From the NCBI RefSeq assembly GCF_000002865.3, contig NW_001865069.1:428380-467715 (forward strand): a DNA stretch of 39,336 nucleotides, given 5' to 3'. The notes under the pieces were generated by a model that was given only the letters and a program-made list of their open reading frames with translations, searched no databases and was not told where the DNA came from. Numbering within the stretch: position 1 is the first letter of the stretch; every line of letters starts with the position of its first letter. Source of the stretch: Monosiga brevicollis MX1 (taxonomy: Eukaryota; Opisthokonta; Choanoflagellata; Craspedida; Salpingoecidae). Below are positions 1 to 11,365 of this stretch, one piece after another. The position numbers and the translations under genes were made by a program.

Positions 1-1524
1 TCTTTGGCCTGCCAGAGCTCGCGAAGCCATTCCTTCAGCTGAGTCGGCTCCTAGGAAGGGTGAGGTGGTGGGGTAGCTCATTAGAGGTCACCTGTGTCAT
101 CGAGCGGAGGGCAGCGGCCCCTCACAACCAGGCCAGGGATGCTCGCTGTCATACCTTGGGCACCGAGGCAACTGGAAAGCGCTGGGTATGAATGCAGACG
201 CGGTCCCAACGCGGGGACATCATGTCGTGCAGTGAAGGCGCCGCAGGGCGTTCATGTGGGTGTTTGGAGCAATGAAAGGCGATGGTAACATCGTAGATGC
301 TGTCACAGGTCTGCTGCAGCTGCTGGACGCAGGCCACAAAGCCACGATAGCGCGGCGCAAGCACATGCTCATACACTGGGACATTGGGAGGCAGGTCGGT
401 AGGTAGAATAATGTCGGGGCGTCGCGTGCCCTCGGGGTAGATGCAGATCCAATATGGCCGTTGCTGCGTTTCCAGTTGACCCAAGGAGCGAGCCAGAGCA
501 CCGCTATCCTTGGCCCACTGGCGTCGGATAAAGACAAAGCCATGTTGGTGCCAGTAGCTGCCGAGAATGGGGACATATTTGAGGGCGGCCTAAAGTGGCA
601 AAAAAATGGTTCATTTATGACGAAACCCGGCAGGAATGAGACGGCAAGGGCGTGGGGACGAGCCGGCGGGAATGCCGGGGCATGCCCAACCTTGACGATG
701 AATTGCATGTTGCCCAGTCGTTGTCCGTGATAGGCCACCGCATCAATCATAAAGGGGTCGACAGAGCACTGGGGGCAAGGCCACGGCGAAGCAGATGAGC
801 GGATGGGCGCTGTATCGCGGTTCGCGCCGAGCATAAGACACGCCAACAGCGGAGCATGATGGGTGGGGACGACACCTGGTGATTGGAGATGCAAATGGCA
901 TTTTCTTTTTGCGGAGCTGCGCCAGAGAGCCAAATCTGTAGGTGTACAGCAGGTTTGGTGCGAAAGAGGCAAGGGACGGTAGTGAGGCCTTTGTTTAAAG
1001 ACTGCGGGCGGTGGCTGGAGCCCATGCAACCTGGCCTGCTGCCAAGACGGCGCGGGTAGGCTTGGTGTGGGATCATGGACCACGGAGCACGCGCGCGCGC
1101 GTGCCCTAGCGTGTATGCTAGAGTGTGCGAAGCGTGACCTGGGTGTTGCCAAGCGTGTAGAGGACACGCATGACGACGCGCTGGTAGTGGGAGTAGATGA
1201 GGCTGTCCAGCCAGTCGTAAACGCGCCACAGCGGCGGTACCAATGTGGCCACAACCTTAAAGCTGCCTAAGCGTTGGGCAAGGCGCCGTATTTGATGTCA
1301 GTCCAGACCCCTCCAAATAACAACGCTGGTGCAGTGGGGTACGGTGGCCGGGCCAATGACTGGCTGGCGGCGCTGGCCCTTGAGGACCGAGGAACTTAGG
1401 GGCAAGAGGCGGCCGGCCTGCCTGCCTGGTTGACCTCACCTGCAACAAAGGCGTAAATGGGCATGGGCAGGGTGATGATGGAGTAGCCCAGCGGCGCCTT
1501 GGCAAGCGTTGCCAGGTCCACCAT
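1..1524 (-). CDS. Lysophospholipid acyltransferase, AGPAT4/5-LCLAT1-like (3' end outside window)
   Basis: Predicted membrane enzyme that moves an acyl group from acyl-CoA to a lysophospholipid such as lysophosphatidate. Six exons read on the minus strand: 1440-1524, 1139-1266, 876-935, 691-768, 155-589 and 1-50, the last continuing past the window edge. The start ATG at 1524 opens a short hydrophobic segment. Family motifs are in order. NHQCSVD gives the NHX4D catalytic motif I, split by an intron after NHQ. HGFVFIRRQ is motif II. YPEGTRR is motif III. Then come EHVLAPRYRGFVACV and IYDVTIAF, typical of the AGPAT5/LCLAT1 branch rather than AGPAT1/2. All junction phases close. The substrate (lysophosphatidate, lysocardiolipin or lysophosphatidylinositol) cannot be told from sequence. 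It is divergent from the KNOP1-like gene at 2212. Confidence 0.88.
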
Positions 1525-1628
1525 GTTGTCCGGTCACCAGACACACTCCCAATCAGCCAAAAGCGAAACAGGAATCAAAAAAAAAAATAAAAAGCCCAAG
1601 AGAGCGCTGCAGGTGGCGCCACAAGCCA

Positions 1629-1694
1629 GACAGAGAGAGAGAGAGAGAGCAGAAGCAGAGAGAGATGAATTGGTAGAGAGGGCAGAGTGATTGT

Positions 1695-1752
<58 letters not shown>

Positions 1753-1850
1753 TCATATCAACAACAAACCAAAAAAGGGAGACAAGAGAGATAGAGATCA
1801 AGAAGAGAGATAAGAGAGAGATTAAGAAGAAGTAAGAGAAGGAGAGAGAT

Positions 1851-1884
<34 letters not shown>

Positions 1885-2008
1885 TCATATCAACAACAAA
1901 CCAAAAAAGGGAGACAAGAGAGATAGAGAGATCAAGAAGAGAGATAAGAGAGAGATTAAGAAGAAGTAAGAGAAGGAGAGAGATCAAGAGAGAGAGAGAG
2001 AGAGTAAA
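1629..2008. repeat. GA-rich microsatellite with a 132-bp tandem duplication
   Basis: Nearly pure purine on the plus strand. Two copies of a block beginning actttcatatcaacaac start at about 1749 and 1881, 132 bp apart, separated by (GA)n runs and differing by small (GA) slippage. This fills most of the 687-bp region between the divergent acyltransferase (start 1524) and KNOP1-like gene (start 2212), so it lies in or near both promoters. The rest (2009-2211) has no recognisable gene and ends in a TG-rich stretch just before the 2212 ATG. Confidence 0.85.
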
Positions 2009-2211
2009 GAGACACGCGTGTTTTATAATTATCAGATCGAGTTTGAGGTACACGTGGTGGTGGTGACCTCAGCAGCGGGGCGATGGCATCGCCTGTGTTG
2101 TCGGGTTGGAAGGGCGGTTGGCTCTGGGTGCGGTTCACTCAACAGGATGGATTGCTGAATGCCATTCTTCTGTGTGTGCGTGTGTGTTGTTTGTAGATCA
2201 AATTTGGCAGG

Positions 2212-3217
2212 ATGGGCGGAAAGTCTGACGAGGAAAAGGCGGCTCGCAAGGCAGCGCGTAAGGCGGCCAAGCGTGCGGCTGAAGAAGCGGCGACGGCAAC
2301 GACGGCAACCGACTTGAGCGTCGCTGAGCCGGATCAAAAGAAGAAGAAGAAGGAGAAGAAACACAAGAAGGAGAAGACGGAGAAGACGGAGAAGACGGAG
2401 AAGAAGGAGAAGACGGAGAAGAAGGAGAAGAAGGAGAAGAAGGACGAGGTCAAGACGGAAGGCGCGACCCCGGCCGAAAAAGTCAAAAAGGCCAAAAAAG
2501 CCAAGGCAGACAAGGCCGAGCAGGCAGAGGTGGAAGTGGCTGAAGCAAAGAGCAAAAAGAAGAGCAAGAAAGAGAAAAAGAGCAAAAAGGACAAGACGCC
2601 CACCGACAAGCGCACCGCAGACGAAGCCCCCGAACCCACTGCCAAGCGCGCAAAGCCTGCGGCAGCCACAGGTACTCAACGGCTGCTTGGTCAACTCTGA
2701 CGTGTGGGCACGCCACTTGCAACGGTGGTTCTTCATTTTTTGTGCTTTGCTACTCCTGACGCGCCAATCGCAGCGAGCACGTCGGCTGCGCCGGCTTCGG
2801 GTCGAGCCTGGAACGATTGGTCCAAGGCTGACTTTGGCAACGAGCAACAGGTTTGCTTCCCTTTCTGCTTTTTCATTGCTTCCGTTCAACCCGTCCTTGC
2901 CTTTCGCTAATCAGTGCGCCCAACGGATTCGCGCAGAAGAACAAGTTTCTGCGCCTCATGGGTGCCAAAAAGGCGGGTGCCAACAGTGGAAGCGCGGCTG
3001 GCAGCGGCAACGATGTCAATCAAGGTGAGCCTGTCCATCACCGTCCTGTTGATACTGCCTTTTGGCGGCGGATGATGCTTTCTTTCAAACCTCATCAACG
3101 CCGCCTGGTACAGGTACACAAATCAACAAACAGCTCGAGCGTCAGTTCACCGACGCGCTGCAGCGACAACAGGAGGCCAGCCGTTTTGGCATGAAGCGCA
3201 CCGGATTTTCCGTGTAG
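2212..3217 (+). CDS. Lysine-rich nucleolar protein with C-terminal KNOP1/SMAP domain
   Basis: Four exons: 2212-2671, 2774-2850, 2937-3024 and 3114-3217, giving about 242 residues. Residues about 1-150 are very Lys/Glu rich, with repeated KEKTEK and KKEKK units, and look disordered and nucleolar. The conserved part is at the C-terminus: WNDWSKADFGNEQQ (about 166-179) is joined across an intron to KNKFLRLMGAKKAG (from 180). This matches the W...F.NE.Q.KFLRLMG block of human KNOP1 and the small acidic protein-like domain. The last exon (QLERQFTDALQRQQEASRFG) is helical and ends in GFSV. The molecular role of this domain is poorly known, so only a nucleolar role by similarity is suggested. It is convergent with the dioxygenase gene, whose stop is at 3470. 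Confidence 0.8.
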
Positions 3218-3469
3218 CTGTTTCCTTCTGATCATCTGCTCTTGGTCACAAATGCCGGGTACTCAAAAGCGAGCCGAGTGAATGTGGTGCCATCCTTGGC
3301 CACCCGACGCCCAAAAGGAGAATGCATGAGAGAATGAGAGAAGGTGGGGAGGAGGCAGAGTGGAAGCAAACCGAAATAATCGCATGAAATTACTCAACGT
3401 TGTCACTCATCGTCTCGAAAAACACAGACTGTTTCTTTTTTCTCTTTTGTCTTGGGCCCAACCACCGAC

Positions 3470-5356
3470 TCAGCTCAGGTGAGTGGCATCAAGGACCACG
3501 GGAAAGAACTGGCCGCGCACGGGCTGGCCGCGCGCCACGGGCGGGGTGTTACCAAGCAAAGGATCATCAGAATCAGAAAGAGTGCCGTCGGCCAGAAAGT
3601 TGACGACGGCTGCACGCCGCGGTCGTGGCGAACGGTTACCAAACGAGCCATGTACGCTCAAAGGATGGTGAATCACCGCCTCACCCCGGCGCAGGCGAAG
3701 GGTCACCGGTTCAAATCGGGCTAGCTCGTCGGGCTCGAGCACTGTTTTGATCGAGTCCATGTCTGCAAAATCAGCATCCGTGATGGGCAACGGCATGCCA
3801 TTGCGATGCCAGCGGTGGGAGCCTGGCATGATAGTGATCCGCAAGCAAAGAACCCAAAACGAACAGACAAATAAACGTGTGGTAATGATGTCGCAGTGCA
3901 ACGCTGATGCACGAGGTCGAAGTCAAGCATTGGACGCCCACGAAACCAAGACCGCTGATCAAGGCGGCCTGCTCTCCCCGGCACTGATACTAAGTTGGGA
4001 ATGGCATCGGGCTCAAAAGGGCCAAACCAACCTGGGATGTAGGTAATGGCGCCGTTTTCAGGACTTTGGTCGTCCAAGGCCACATGGACCGTCAAATGTT
4101 GCATCGGTGTTGTTCGTGTCCAATACGAGTAGTCTGCAAGAAGGGTGGTTGGGTGAGGCCAGGCAGGGGGCGACAGGGGGTGGTTACACTCTGTCAGCTC
4201 TCAGGAGGAAATGAATTGGCTGCTAACAGGCTCACCTTGATGATAAGCCACATTTCCTCCGTGCGCAGCCGGCTTGCAAAAGAGTTGGTCATGCCAGAAC
4301 CTTGTTGAGGTGATGGGCCCATGAGAAACAGGTTTGAAAACCCGCCAGCCAGCAACAGCTTTAACAATAGCATGTCCAGCGCGTCATGACCAACTAGCAC
4401 CGAGAGTCAGGCAGGACGGAATTGCGTCTCAGGACCTCAAGCGGCACTTTTCACACCTGACAGAGGTTGGCGATCGGCCTTCGCCGGCAATAAGCTAAGC
4501 AGGATTTGAACGCCCCGAGCAATCAAAAAAGGGTCAGTTGCCAGCGCCAAGTGCTGTCATAGCGAAATGGCGATCTGCCTGTTTGCATCATTCAACTGCC
4601 AATGTACCTGGGCGCTCGGCACGGTGATGGCTGGATGAAAAATCAAGTCATGAAAGCCCTACAGGCGCGCCGCATGGGTGGCCGTGAGATTGTACGTTCA
4701 AAGAGAGAGAGAGAGAAAGAGAGGGAGGGAGGGAGGAGGAAGGAAGAGAGAATCTGCTTATGCTACAGAATCCCGTCTGGTTGACGTGGTGCTCAACAAC
4801 CTTTTGAATTCGCCAATGACCAAGGCAATGCATAAGCACGTTGTTGGGGTCACCCGACTATCGGAGATCCAGCCACAATGAGTGCATCGTGGACAATCGG
4901 CCAAGGTAGATCAAGCACGCCGATGGAATGCGGGGCGTATTGTCCATATACTACTGACTTGATTGCGGTGAAACTCATGGAACAGGCCGTGCCCCGGGTG
5001 CAAGTCTGGTTGTTGAAAGGCTGCCAGCTCCTCGCAGAGGCGATCGCAATCTGCCTCGCTGAGGACGGGGATGTTGGCGACAAAGCCGTGCTGCCAATAG
5101 TGCTCAAGCTGCATTGTGGCAAAGATACAGATGTGCCCAAACAAGCAGGCGAGCTCTGATAAGACCAACAGCGCGAGGTCCTCGTGCCACGGATCACTGG
5201 CCCATCGCGTGACCGACAGCTTCAAACCTGGGTCGGGCTCAGCTTGTACCGCTCAAAGTCGGCTGGCTGGGATGGCAGCTGATAGTCCAGCGCTCCCAGC
5301 GGGTGATGGATGGTGCTCAAGTCGCAGATATCCATGGGCACCTGTTCTGAGACCAT
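3470..5356 (-). CDS. Phytanoyl-CoA dioxygenase (PhyH) family Fe(II)/2-oxoglutarate oxygenase
   Basis: Eight exons on the minus strand: 5228-5356, 4959-5108, 4801-4857, 4608-4658, 4457-4494, 4236-4300, 4032-4133 and 3470-3822, about 314 residues. Exon 1 ends YKLSPTQ and joins [18 protein letters not shown], the usual PhyH opening. [15 protein letters not shown] and [15 protein letters not shown] follow. The iron-binding HxD is H-Q-D, split by the intron after AYHQ and continued as [10 protein letters not shown]. The cupin strand is [19 protein letters not shown]. The distal His is in [19 protein letters not shown], followed by the Arg-rich 2-oxoglutarate-binding region. All ligands for a working enzyme seem present. 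The substrate is unknown, since the family includes phytanoyl-CoA and many small-molecule hydroxylases. The start could be 5356 or the next ATG at 5335. A GA tract (about 4700-4745) lies in the intron between the third and fourth exons. Confidence 0.85.
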
Positions 5357-5502
5357 GCCGCGAACAGCTGCCTCGTTGCGATACGCCCCGTCTCCTGCCA
5401 CACCAAGTCCCAGAAGCGATCGCGGCACGATGAACCCGCACCGTCAAAGTGTCACGCACATTTGATGTTTACCAGACCCCCGTTACATGCGAGGCGGCAG
5501 CC
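5357..5502. other. Short spacer between the dioxygenase 5' end and the mobile insertion
   Basis: This is the presumed 5' leader and promoter of the minus-strand dioxygenase. No gene or repeat is recognised in it. The insertion at 5503 begins only about 150 bp upstream of the dioxygenase ATG, so it may lie within or next to that promoter. Confidence 0.4.
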
Positions 5503-5697
5503 AGTGAATCTTGCTCCATAAAAGGACTCACCGGTGGCTTGGGTTGTGGCGTAGCGGTGTTGTGACCCTTTCAGCCTGACCAGCCGCCTGCTTACGGCCC
5601 GTTGCAGGGCCACACCGCCGCCACGCCCGCCCATTCGGAGCGCCATGCCAAGAGTTGCGAGGATCTTGAACCGGTTAAAGTCGTCGAGATAACGTTC
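5503..5697 (+). repeat. Left direct repeat of the insertion
   Basis: 195 bp. Its partner is at 6480-6617. It carries about 60 extra bases (roughly 5600-5665, GC-rich) absent from the right copy. The frame that ends the Gag-like ORF in the right copy also ends in TAA here, after a CCA in place of CAA. Confidence 0.75.
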
Positions 5698-5916
5698 TAA
5701 AAATTGCCAAAATGACAAGCGAAACTTGTTCTGTCTGACAATGTGATTACACATGTAATAACTATTCCATGTGTTGCTATGACCTTGAATGTTACTATGG
5801 TGTAACCCAGCGGCGCTTGTCGGCTTCATTTTTCTCCTCGACACGCGCGCGCCTCAGGGTCACACACGTCAGGCTACAGTCACAGTTGAATCAAAACCAA
5901 GAAAAAAACGTGCATC

Positions 5917-6498
5917 ATGGCGTTCAGGAGGAAGTACAAAGCCACGGACGAGACGCCCTCGTCGCATTACTGGCGGATTATGCCGGGGGAAACCAAAGAG
6001 GAGCGAGCGTATTCGTGGCGGACGTTCAGGGAACACGCGGTGAGAGCCGTCGGGTCGGACGCGTCGGACCAGGTCATGGAGCATCTCCAGCACGTCCTCG
6101 ACGCGCAGGTCATGGAGGTGCAGTACAAATTGTCGCCAAAGCGATGCCCCCAGTGGTGGGCGACTGCGATGGCAGATAGCATTACATCCTTCCTGAGGGC
6201 GGTAGCAGGAGAGCAGACGGACTTTCGCAAGCCATCGGATGCAATGGTGATGGCAGAACGGGTTGAAGCGTGGTCCGAGGCGCAAGCGGTGCCGGCGGAG
6301 GGGGGCGGAGGTGCGTGGAAATACCAGGGCCCGCCGCGCTATCAGAAGCCGCCTACTGTGCAAGGGGGTGTATCCGTGTGCTTCGATTTCAACGGCCAAG
6401 GTTGTGATCGGAAAAGGTGCAAGTTTGCACACCGCTGCCGTACGTGTGCAAGCGAACAACACGGAGCGCTAGCGTGCGGAGTGACACTTGCTCAATAA
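5917..6498 (+). CDS. Gag-like protein with CCCH finger and CCHC zinc knuckle
   Basis: A single uninterrupted 193-residue ORF, unlike its multi-exon neighbours. The N-terminal half is helical and polar (SWRTFREHAVRAVGSDASDQ, MEHLQHVLDAQVMEVQYKLS), consistent with a capsid-like or coiled region but not recognised. A short Gly/Pro linker (about 128-148) leads to the zinc region. C155, C163, C168 and H172 form CX7CX4CX3H (CCCH). Immediately after, C174, C177, H182 and C187 form CX2CX4HX4C, the retroviral nucleocapsid knuckle. The pair suggests nucleic-acid binding in a retroelement Gag. The stop codon lies inside the right direct repeat. It may still be expressed, since no frameshift or stop interrupts it. 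It could instead be a domesticated gene. Confidence 0.65.
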   Translation: MAFRRKYKATDETPSSHYWRIMPGETKEERAYSWRTFREHAVRAVGSDASDQVMEHLQHVLDAQVMEVQYKLSPKRCPQWWATAMADSITSFLRAVAGEQTDFRKPSDAMVMAERVEAWSEAQAVPAEGGGGAWKYQGPPRYQKPPTVQGGVSVCFDFNGQGCDRKRCKFAHRCRTCASEQHGALACGVTLAQ

Positions 6499-6617
6499 AG
6501 GGACTCACCGGTGGCTCGGGTTGTGGCGTAGCGGTGTTGTGACCCTGTCAGCCTGACCAGCCGCCTGCTTCCGGCCCGGTGGGTCTTGAACCGGTTAAAG
6601 TCGTCGGGACCAACGTT
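6480..6617 (+). repeat. Right direct repeat of the insertion
   Basis: 138 bp. It overlaps the last 19 bases of the Gag-like ORF and supplies its stop codon. It is shorter than the left copy by a deletion of about 60 bases after the shared cggcccg. Confidence 0.75.
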
Positions 6618-6996
6618 GGGGAAATTTTTTTTTTTTTTCTCTGTCGCTGTTTTTGAATTTACATGTTAGCTCAATCTCTGATTCTTGCTCTATTTTGTCA
6701 TAATACCGTTTTATCTATACGCGACATTCTCTGACAACTAGTGTCCCTTCCACACCATCTCTGACTTTTTTGCCGCGTTTTCTCTCTCTCTCTCTCTCTC
6801 TTTTCAGCGGCAGCAGCATCATCATCATTAGGGCGACACCCGTCGGTCGGGCTGCACGGGTTGCGGTGTTGTCGACGAGGCGTGGCAGTCAGATTGTTGT
6901 GGCTTGTGGGCTGGCTCTGGGCACAGTCGTGGTACCAGGCGTGGTGGACACTGTGACGGACGCCGGGGGCCGTTGAAACGCGAATGACGGACGGCC
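6618..6996 (+). promoter_or_regulatory. SYS1 upstream region with (CT)n tract
   Basis: Right after the insertion comes a T14-15 run (about 6625-6640). A (CT)10-11 tract at about 6779-6802 leads into ttttcag at about 6807, so it may be the acceptor of a 5' UTR intron or a pyrimidine-rich initiator. No other gene is seen here. Confidence 0.4.
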
Positions 6997-7845
6997 ATGG
7001 CGTTGTCACCGACCTCCTTCCGATACTATGTCTGGGACCCTCTGCTGCTACTCAGTCAAATCGTGACGCTGCAGTGTGTCTTCTATCTCATTCTGGGCTT
7101 GCTGGCAACCGTAACGGCCCACGCCGTGGACACTGAAGCCGGCCTCGATTTCCTTTTTGCTGAAGAGGTACGCCACCACACTTTGGCCACGCGGCCACGA
7201 CCAGCTCCAACGTGGCTCAAGCCGGTTGCCTGCGTTGAGCGTTGTCCGGTGGCCGAAACTAACGCACTGCCGTGTGCCGGTGGCCCTGCTGTAGTCTCTT
7301 GACATCTGGCAGTTCTATGGTACCTTCGTCACGGCTTTTTTCCTGACGTAAGTGCGGTGTAGCTGGCACACCCTCCTCCCCCCCGGCCTGGTTGAATCCG
7401 CCCGCTCACGTGCTTCGTCAATCCCGCCGGCTTGCCATTCGTGCAGGGCCCCTGCCATTGCCTTTGCTTGTCGCCGCGCCCCACAGGTATGTCATCTCGA
7501 ATTCTATCCTGCCTCTCTGATCAAATTCATGCTTTCGACGTCTTTGGCTTTTTTTCTTTTGAGCCAAAACAAGGCTTTCTGGCTCACCCGTCATCCTTGT
7601 TTCCGACGTAGTGTCTGGACTTTGCCTCGACAATTTTTCTGCTTCATGTGGTCATGTGTGGATTTTATGATGGCATTCCCCGACGGCTGCGTTGGTGGTT
7701 GCTTCAAGGCACCGGCGTTGCCATCATGGCCCTACTGGCCGAGTACACGTGCATTCAGATTGAAATGCGCAGCAGCATTGAGGTGGAGACGCAGCCGCCA
7801 GCCACCCCTTCCAAAACACGTAGCGTCAGCTCCTTGCCCATTTAA
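6997..7845 (+). CDS. SYS1: SYS1 Golgi membrane protein
   Basis: Four exons (6997-7167, 7313-7347, 7447-7486, 7612-7845) encode 159 residues, close to the 156 of human SYS1. It starts with FRYYVWDPLLLLSQIVTLQC, matching the family's YVWDP...LSQI opening and first membrane segment. Then come FYGTFVTAFFLTA, CLDFASTIFLLHVVMCGFYD and WWLLQGTGVAIMALLAEYTC, giving four membrane segments as expected. SYS1 is an integral Golgi/TGN protein that recruits the small GTPase ARFRP1/Arl3 and so supports golgin targeting and endosome-to-Golgi traffic. The short last tail (SKTRSVSSLPI) is lineage specific. It is convergent with TMEM184 at 8506. Confidence 0.95.
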
Positions 7846-8505
7846 ACATTCCAATTTGGCAGGCATTAGCACAGCTGAAAGGCTCAGACAGTATCGGAGC
7901 TTGTGCGGCAGAGCCGCAAGCTTTCGGTCGTTTTTCTTTGTGTCTCCCCACCGGCAGGATTGTTCTAAATATCTTACCGAGTTCCCTTGTAATTTAGATC
8001 TTGGTTCAAATAGCAACTGCGCATATCTGGTGCACACCATCGGTTTATTCGCGTTTCAAGAAGCCAAGTGCCAGTGTGCATCGGCGACGCTCGTTGGAAT
8101 GATATGATAATGTTGAAAACGATGGGAAAAGTGTAGAAGTAAGGATTTGAGCAGGAGGGCCAAATCCGTACGAGTTTAAAAGTCACGTGCGGTGCTCAGG
8201 CTGAAGCATTCACTAACCACACAATCTAACACTAGCATAACCAGAAAAGGGGAGAAGAGACGCGAGGAGAGAAAGAGAGAAAGAGGAAGAGGAAAGCACA
8301 AAACGAACCAGAAAGAGAGAAAGAGGAAGAGGAAAGCACAAAACGAACCAGAAAGAGAGAAAGAGGAAGAGGAAAGCACAAAACGAACCAGAAAGAGAGA
8401 AAGAGGAAGAGGAAAGCACAAAACGAACCAAAGAAAAAAAAAGATGAAAAACAAAACACAAAATGGGAGGCGTGATACCACTCTGGCATAGTTATTGCAT
8501 CGCAA
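7846..8505. other. Convergent intergenic region, SYS1 to TMEM184
   Basis: 660 bp holding both 3' ends. The only structure I see is the 40-bp purine-rich tandem array (8281-8430) listed separately. Open frames across it are repeat artefacts. Confidence 0.6.
8281..8430. repeat. 40-bp tandem array, about 3.75 units
   Basis: Unit starts at 8281, 8321, 8361 and 8401 (the last partial). Units start aagaggaagaggaaagcac and end in aaacgaacc plus agaaagagaga. Copies are near identical with no spacers, so this is a minisatellite and not a CRISPR. Confidence 0.95.
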
Positions 8506-10365
<1,860 letters not shown>

Positions 10366-11365
10366 GGCGCTCGATTTCAAGCACCAGCGACCGTGGTGGC
10401 CAAGAAGGGCAATGGAGAAAGGGAGCCTGCAGCTCGTCAGTCAGCCAGGGACGGCGGCTGTTTCAGGTTTGGGCAAAGTATTCTTGTCAGGAACGACAGG
10501 GAGATGGTCACCCGCTTGACATGGTCCTCCCGGCGCGACCGGCAGCAGCATGCAAAGGACTGCGCGTGGTGAAGGTCGAGCAGCCAGGCGCATGCGCGAG
10601 TGGCTGCGTTTTGACACAAGCTAGAGGACAAGGGTGCCGCGTGGCCCTTGCGCTGCACCGCAGCCTGAGAAATCTTGGCCTGCACAGCCGCACAAGCGCC
10701 AGCCGCAAACCCGACCCCGTTCTTCGTCGCTGCTTCTCTCTCTGCCTGGAACGTTTCCGCCGGCTGTTGTTGGTGTTGCGCGTGCAAAAAGCACAGAGAG
10801 AGAGAGAGAGGGAGATTTAGAGAGAGATTTCGAGAGAGAGAGAGATTTAGAGAGAGAGAGAGAGAGAGATTTAGAGAGAGAGAGAGAGAGAGAGTTTGAG
10901 AGAGAGAGTTTTGAGAGAGAAAGAACCAACAGAGAAAAAACGATCGGAAAGGAGACGTAAACAAACAAAAGAGGTTCGGTGGAGTGAGTGAGAACGGCTT
11001 CTGCTGGTGATGGGGTTCATTTTCTTCCTGGTTGGGGCGGTTCTTCGTAGTCGGGCGGCGGGGAAGCGATTTTGTGGGAAAGGATCAATAAAAGGACGTA
11101 ACAAGCAAGGGCACAGCACCAACTTGGACAACCATCGACAACGACAACACTCGCTGAGACTTCTGCCATCTATGCATTCAATCAGGATACATCAATTTCA
11201 ATTGGCCGAGCGACCATCAAGTGGGGTGCGTGGAACACGTGTTCGCGTCGAGAAAGCCGCATAGTATTCGTCCACGTTTGCATCTACAAAGTGCAAATGG
11301 GGCTTGAGCACGAGGGCAGATCACTTCAACAATAGAATAACAATATCATCTTCTTGTCATGAGCG
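10366..11365. other. Region between ARMC9 3' end and TMEM184 5' end, with GA microsatellite
   Basis: 1 kb between two minus-strand genes. It holds the presumed TMEM184 promoter and leader. A purine run at 10795-10925 is built of GAGAGA blocks separated by tttaga, tttcga or tttgag. Open frames here (for example 10634-10960) translate to Arg/Glu repeats and are not credible genes. Nothing else is recognised. Confidence 0.55.

Larger units (their letters stand above)
5503..6617 (+). mobile_element. Small repeat-flanked retroelement-like insertion (TRIM-like, Gag only)
   Basis: About 1.1 kb bounded by direct repeats at 5503-5697 and 6480-6617. Over the first 92 bases from cttgctc I count about five mismatches. 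The right copy then lacks about 60 bases that the left copy has, and both share a closing block beginning tcttgaaccggttaaagtcg. Between them is one intact plus-strand ORF (5917-6498) with Gag-type zinc motifs. No reverse transcriptase, integrase or tyrosine recombinase is visible. The simplest reading is a non-autonomous LTR-type element. Alternatives are a solo fragment next to the 3' tail of a second copy (the left repeat keeps the same GCT-x-TAA ending as the ORF) or a DIRS-like relic. No clear target-site duplication, primer-binding site or polypurine tract was found. Confidence 0.6.

Noticed and set aside
220-1254. A 344-residue minus-strand frame
   Set aside because: It overlaps the acyltransferase exons in the wrong frame and reads through its introns. 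The real exons carry NHX4D and PEGTR motifs in other frames.
5452-5844. A 130-residue minus-strand frame over the left repeat
   Set aside because: No family resemblance; the frame covers repeat DNA and its copy in the right repeat is deleted.
8281-8430. Possible CRISPR array
   Set aside because: Repeats are contiguous with no unique spacers, and the genome is eukaryotic.
10621-10968. Ser-Leu or Arg-Glu repeat proteins in GA/CT tracts
   Set aside because: Simple-sequence translation; such frames recur at every GA tract in the window.
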